A stretch of DNA of 17,214 bases from Methanomicrobiaceae archaeon UBA436 (GTDB lineage: Archaea > Halobacteriota > Methanomicrobia > Methanomicrobiales > Methanoculleaceae), in NCBI GenBank assembly GCA_002497965.1, contig DAFR01000012.1, positions 7,227-24,440 on the forward strand, given 5' to 3'. The notes beneath the pieces are model-generated. The model worked only from the letters and a program-made list of their open reading frames with translations. It was not told the origin of the DNA and searched no databases. Shown here piece by piece: positions 14,006-17,214 of this stretch; within the stretch, counting starts at the first letter, position 1; the number at the start of each line of letters is the position of its first letter. The position numbers and the translations under genes are program-made.

Positions 14006-16623
14006 CGCTCTTCATCCTCGCCGTTTGCAAGCCTCTGGAGACGGCATAGGGTGTTCAAAGCCTCTATCGGCGTCATCTCGTTGGGGTTCAACGCTCTGAG
14101 CTCTTTGATCGCGGGATTCTCCTCCACAACGCCCTCGCCCGGATCGATCAGGAGCATCTGGGTGTAGAGGGGTGCCCGGGGACCGTCGGGGAGTTGCCGT
14201 GCCGATGCCTCTTTCATGAGTTGTCTTGCCCGGTCGGTCACCTTCTTCGGGACACCTGCAAGGTGGGCGACGTGGACACCGTAACTCCTGTCCGTTGCGC
14301 CAGGGATGATCTTACGTAGGAAGACAACATCGGTTCCGGTATCCTTCACCGCGAAATGGAAGTTCTTCACCCGCGCAAGCGAGCCCTCAAGGTCGATCAG
14401 ATCGTGGAAATGGGTTGCAAAGAGCGTCCGCGGGCCCACAACCGCTTTTCCGTGCAGGAACTCCACAACCGCCCTGGCGATGGCAGAACCGTCCAGCGTG
14501 CTCGTCCCCCGGCCGATCTCGTCCAGGATGACGAGACTCTGCGGTGTTACGTTGTTGAGGATGTTTGCGAGTTCCAGCATCTCGACCATGAACGTGGACT
14601 GCCCGGATGCCAGGTCGTCAAACGCCCCCACCCTTGTGAAGACCCGGTCGACGATCCCGATGGTTGCATGCCGCGCCGGGACGAAACTCCCCATCTGGGC
14701 CATGATGCAGCAGAGCGCCACCGCCCGCATGTAGGTGGACTTGCCCGACATGTTCGCCCCGGTGATGATCATGATCTGGGTGCCGCCGCTGTCAAGTTCG
14801 GTGTCGTTGGGGACAAACGGGGTCTGGAGGTTCCGCTCCACCACGGGGTGGCGGCCGTCGCGGATGAGGATCCGGCCGCTCTCCTCGATCCTCGGCCTGG
14901 TGTAGTCGTAGCGTGCGGCAACCTCGGCGAGCGCCGAATAAACGTCGAGCAGCCCTACAGCCCTGGCGGTCGCCTGCAGCCCGGGAACCTCCGCTGCGAG
15001 TGTCCTTATGAGGTCGGCGTAGACTTCTGCTTCAAGTGCCGAGAGCCGGTCCTCAGCGGTCGCGATCATCGCCTCCTTCTCCCGGAGGTCGGGGGTCGTG
15101 TAGCGCTCGCCGTTTGCGATCGTCTGCCGGCGTTCATACTCCGGAGGAACAAGGTGCAGGTTGGGTCTTGTCACCTCGATGTAGTAGCCAAAGACACGGT
15201 TGTAGCCGACCCTGAGCGACCTGATACCCGTCCTCTCCCGTTCCTGCTGCTGGAACTCGGCGATCCAGTCCTTCCCGGACGTCGCCAGGTGCCGGAGGTC
15301 GTCGAGTTTCGCGTTGAACCCATCGCGGATCATGCCCCCCGATCTGGCGAGCGCCGGGGGGTCGTCGACTATAGCCCGGGCAATTAGGTCTGCAGCCGAG
15401 GCGTGGTCGGCCATCATATCCAGGGCCTCGCGGATGAGCGGCGGAGCATCGGCGTCAAAGAGCGCTTTTATGCCAGGGATCGCTTCGAGCGAGTCCCTGA
15501 GCGTTACAAGGTCACGAGGGCCGGCGTTTCCATAGGCGATCCTCCCGGCAATCCGCTCTATATCGGCAACATCGCCGAGAGCCGCGCGAAGCGCCTGCCG
15601 CTCAATGGTGCGGTCAAAGAACCATTCCACCGCATCGAGCCGCGCCTCGATGGCATCCTTCCGGAGCAGCGGCGCGATCAGAAACGACCTCATCATCCGG
15701 CTCCCCATCGGTGTCTCCGTGATATCGAGGGTTGAGAGGAGGGTGTTTGCATCGTTCCCTCCACGGATGGGGGCTGTGATCTCCAGGTTCCGGAGGGTGA
15801 TCGCATCGAGCAGCATATTCTCAGAGGGCACCCGGGTCGACAACCCGGAGATGTGAGGGAGGGGTGACTGCTGTGTCTCCTGGGCGTAAAGGAGCGCTGC
15901 ACCTGCCGCGGCGATGGCTCCCGTCATCTGCGCACAGCCGTAGCCGTCGAGGGTTGTCGTCCCGAACTGGCTGCAGAGACGTTTGTATGCAACCCCGGGG
16001 TCGAAGGCATCGTCGCGGTAACGGCTCACCGTCACCCCCAGTGCCTCAAGCCTGGCGGGGAGGTCACCTCCAAGGCTCTCGGGGACGACCGCCTCCGTCG
16101 GGCGGTAACGCACAACCTCCGAGATGATATCGGCGTAATCGCGTTCCCCGCTGCCAGATGATACAAAGAACTCGCCTGTGGAGACGTCCAGGAAGGCGAG
16201 GCCGAATGAGTCCGCCCGATCGGGGGCGACCGCCATCAGGTAGTGGGCGCCGGCCGAACCGAGCATCGAGGAGTCGATCAGCGTCCCCGGGGTGATCACA
16301 CGGGTGACCTCCCGTTTCACGATCCCCTTAGCGGTCTTCGGGTCCTCCACCTGGTCGCATATGACCACCTTGTAGCCCTTGCTCACCAGGCGTGCGATGT
16401 AGCCGTCGGCGGCGTGGTGGGGGACGCCTGCAAGAGGCATCCGCTCACCGTTCCGGTCCCTGCCCCGGGCCGTGAGGGTGATCTCGAGTTCGCGGGCCAC
16501 CACACCGGCATCATCCCCGAAGGTCTCATAGAAATCTCCCATCCGAAAGAAGATGATAGCGTCCGGGTAGCGTGCCTTCACAGCATAGTACTGCCGCATT
16601 GCCGGGGTAGGTCCGTCGGTCAT
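14002..16623 (-). CDS. mutS: DNA mismatch repair protein MutS (MutS1 type)
   Basis: Recognises mispairs and small loops, then forms a sliding clamp that recruits MutL. The 873-residue product is the full MutS1 type. The mismatch-binding domain carries the Phe-X-Glu motif Phe31-Tyr32-Glu33 in GDFYETF. Connector, lever and clamp regions follow, with [13 protein letters not shown] in the clamp/lever part. The ATPase domain has Walker [10 protein letters not shown] at 622-630, Walker [12 protein letters not shown] (Asp701, Glu702) and ATHFHDL. A C-terminal tail with [14 protein letters not shown] is the usual dimer/tetramer element. No nuclease or Smr domain is fused. No clear Shine-Dalgarno precedes ATG 16623, so initiation may be leaderless or nearly so. 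Confidence 0.96.
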   Translation of the reverse strand: MTDGPTPAMRQYYAVKARYPDAIIFFRMGDFYETFGDDAGVVARELEITLTARGRDRNGERMPLAGVPHHAADGYIARLVSKGYKVVICDQVEDPKTAKGIVKREVTRVITPGTLIDSSMLGSAGAHYLMAVAPDRADSFGLAFLDVSTGEFFVSSGSGERDYADIISEVVRYRPTEAVVPESLGGDLPARLEALGVTVSRYRDDAFDPGVAYKRLCSQFGTTTLDGYGCAQMTGAIAAAGAALLYAQETQQSPLPHISGLSTRVPSENMLLDAITLRNLEITAPIRGGNDANTLLSTLDITETPMGSRMMRSFLIAPLLRKDAIEARLDAVEWFFDRTIERQALRAALGDVADIERIAGRIAYGNAGPRDLVTLRDSLEAIPGIKALFDADAPPLIREALDMMADHASAADLIARAIVDDPPALARSGGMIRDGFNAKLDDLRHLATSGKDWIAEFQQQERERTGIRSLRVGYNRVFGYYIEVTRPNLHLVPPEYERRQTIANGERYTTPDLREKEAMIATAEDRLSALEAEVYADLIRTLAAEVPGLQATARAVGLLDVYSALAEVAARYDYTRPRIEESGRILIRDGRHPVVERNLQTPFVPNDTELDSGGTQIMIITGANMSGKSTYMRAVALCCIMAQMGSFVPARHATIGIVDRVFTRVGAFDDLASGQSTFMVEMLELANILNNVTPQSLVILDEIGRGTSTLDGSAIARAVVEFLHGKAVVGPRTLFATHFHDLIDLEGSLARVKNFHFAVKDTGTDVVFLRKIIPGATDRSYGVHVAHLAGVPKKVTDRARQLMKEASARQLPDGPRAPLYTQMLLIDPGEGVVEENPAIKELRALNPNEMTPIEALNTLCRLQRLANGEDEER

Positions 16624-16649
16624 TGCTTCTGTTAAGAAGTACCGCGCGG

Positions 16650-16662
16650 AGAAACATAAGAC
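16650..16662 (-). promoter_or_regulatory. Candidate promoter of the mutS-mutL operon
   Basis: Read on the minus strand, GTCTTATGTTTC is the most TATA-like element upstream of mutS. It is centred about 33 nt before the ATG, which would allow a leader of roughly 5-10 nt. This fits the absence of a ribosome-binding site at mutS. The match is weak. Confidence 0.3.
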
Positions 16663-16725
16663 TACTGCCGTGCAAAATCGGCCGAAACGAGCCCGGATTC
16701 AACTGCACCAGCCTCCCTTGTTCCG

Positions 16726-16739
16726 GCAAACTACATACG
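16726..16739 (+). promoter_or_regulatory. Candidate promoter of the aconitase-family gene
   Basis: GCAAACTACATACG, centred about 40 nt before ATG 16772, resembles a BRE plus TATA element. A start about 25 nt downstream would give a leader of about 13 nt holding the GAAGGA ribosome-binding element (16759-16764). It lies in the 148-nt gap shared with the divergent mutS promoter. Confidence 0.35.
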
Positions 16740-16771
16740 TCCCGAGCACCTACAGAAGAGAAGGATACTGT

Positions 16772-17214
16772 ATGTCGGCGACTATCGTAGAGAAGATATT
16801 TTCGCAGCACTGCAAAAGACCCATCCGGGCGGGCAGGGTTGTTATGGTGCCGGTGGATGCGGCGATGATCCACGACATCACCGGCCCGCTTGCAATCAGG
16901 GTCTTTGGCGAGATGGGTGGGGAGCGCGTATTCGATCCGGAACGGATCATCATGCTCTTTGACCACCAGGTGCCCGCCGACTCGATACCCGCCGCCGAGA
17001 ACCACGTCTTCATGCGGCGGTTTGCAGATGAGCAGGGGATCCGCAACTACGACCTGCGCGAAGGCGTCTGCCATCAGGTCGTGATGGAGAAAGGGAGGGC
17101 GGCGCCAGGCGAGATTGTCGTCGGGACCGACTCCCACACCTGCACCTACGGCGCCGCTGGAGCGTTTGCGACCGGGATCGGTTCGACTGATATGGGTTTC
17201 GTCCTGAAGTTCGG
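16772..17214 (+). CDS. 3-isopropylmalate dehydratase / homoaconitase large subunit, N-terminal part (3' end outside window)
   Basis: Iron-sulfur hydro-lyase subunit of the LeuC/HacA group. The first 147 residues are visible and no stop occurs before the window edge. Family signatures are the [12 protein letters not shown] start, the segment [17 protein letters not shown] at about 63-79, and [20 protein letters not shown] around the active-site DSHT at 120-123. The [4Fe-4S] cysteines lie further downstream, outside the window. Methanogens usually carry two such subunits: one for leucine synthesis (LeuC) and one for the 2-oxosuberate pathway to coenzyme B (HacA/AksD). Specificity depends largely on the small subunit, so the large-subunit N-terminus does not settle which this is. 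ATG 16772 has GAAGGA 7 nt upstream. Confidence 0.88.
   Translation, partial: MSATIVEKIFSQHCKRPIRAGRVVMVPVDAAMIHDITGPLAIRVFGEMGGERVFDPERIIMLFDHQVPADSIPAAENHVFMRRFADEQGIRNYDLREGVCHQVVMEKGRAAPGEIVVGTDSHTCTYGAAGAFATGIGSTDMGFVLKF

Noticed and set aside
14356..15387. A 343-codon open frame on the plus strand inside mutS
   Set aside because: It lies antisense to the MutS core and ATPase domains. The translated protein is rich in Pro, Arg, His and Asp without a fold signature, which is expected opposite a G+C-rich coding frame.
1..17214. CRISPR arrays, insertion sequences, integrase genes or phage genes
   Set aside because: No regularly spaced repeats, transposase motifs or flanking duplications were seen. 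The window is conserved housekeeping DNA throughout.

Overview
The window reads as a piece of chromosome from a methanogenic archaeon with fairly high G+C, most likely of the Methanomicrobiales (Methanoculleus-like). The archaeal assignment is direct: ribosomal proteins S19e, L39e, L31e, L18Ae/LX and L21e, initiation factor aIF6, prefoldin alpha, RNase P protein 4, RNA polymerase subunit F, Pus10 and TrmY are archaeal/eukaryotic families with no bacterial counterpart in such a cluster. The order-level guess is an inference from the bacterial-type mutS-mutL pair and the aconitase-family large subunit, both common in methanogens of that group. No rRNA, tRNA, CRISPR array, insertion sequence or prophage was seen.

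Layout. Positions 1-297 are the C-terminal end of purN (purine synthesis). From a strong TATA box at 309-317 runs a dense block of 19 co-directional genes (363-10938). In order these are rnp4, YhbY-type CRM protein, rps19e, PDCD5-like protein, PP-loop ATPase, rpl39e, rpl31e, eif6, rpl18ae, pfdA, ftsY, srp54, trmY, pus10, rpl21e, rpoF, DUF655 protein, ksgA and a HemK2/PrmC-like methyltransferase. Most joins are overlaps or gaps of under 25 nt. A second strong promoter lies before rps19e (926-940), and a TATA-like element lies inside rpl18ae (3645-3658). This is the well-known archaeal informational supercluster: ribosome building and maturation (S19e, L-proteins, aIF6, KsgA), tRNA processing and T-loop modification (Rnp4, TrmY, Pus10), co-translational targeting (FtsY, SRP54), folding (prefoldin), transcription (RpoF) and probably release-factor methylation.

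A gene-free stretch of 434 nt (10939-11372) follows. Next is a membrane-anchored Lon-type (S16) protease without an ATPase domain (11373-12245, plus strand). It converges on a minus-strand mutS-mutL operon (16623 to 12257, overlapping by 4 nt). The MutL carries most of the endonuclease signature, so the pair looks like a methyl-independent mismatch repair system of bacterial ancestry. Divergent from mutS, the window ends inside the large subunit of a 3-isopropylmalate dehydratase/homoaconitase (16772 to the edge), which acts in leucine or coenzyme B synthesis.

I found no clearly new system. The points most worth a second look are the Ala-to-Gln change in the SRP54 G3 motif, the final-residue change in the MutL endonuclease motif, the stand-alone membrane Lon-domain protease, the unassigned PP-loop protein lacking CxxC motifs, the shared 16-nt leader before rps19e and rpl39e, and the unexplained 434-nt gap.
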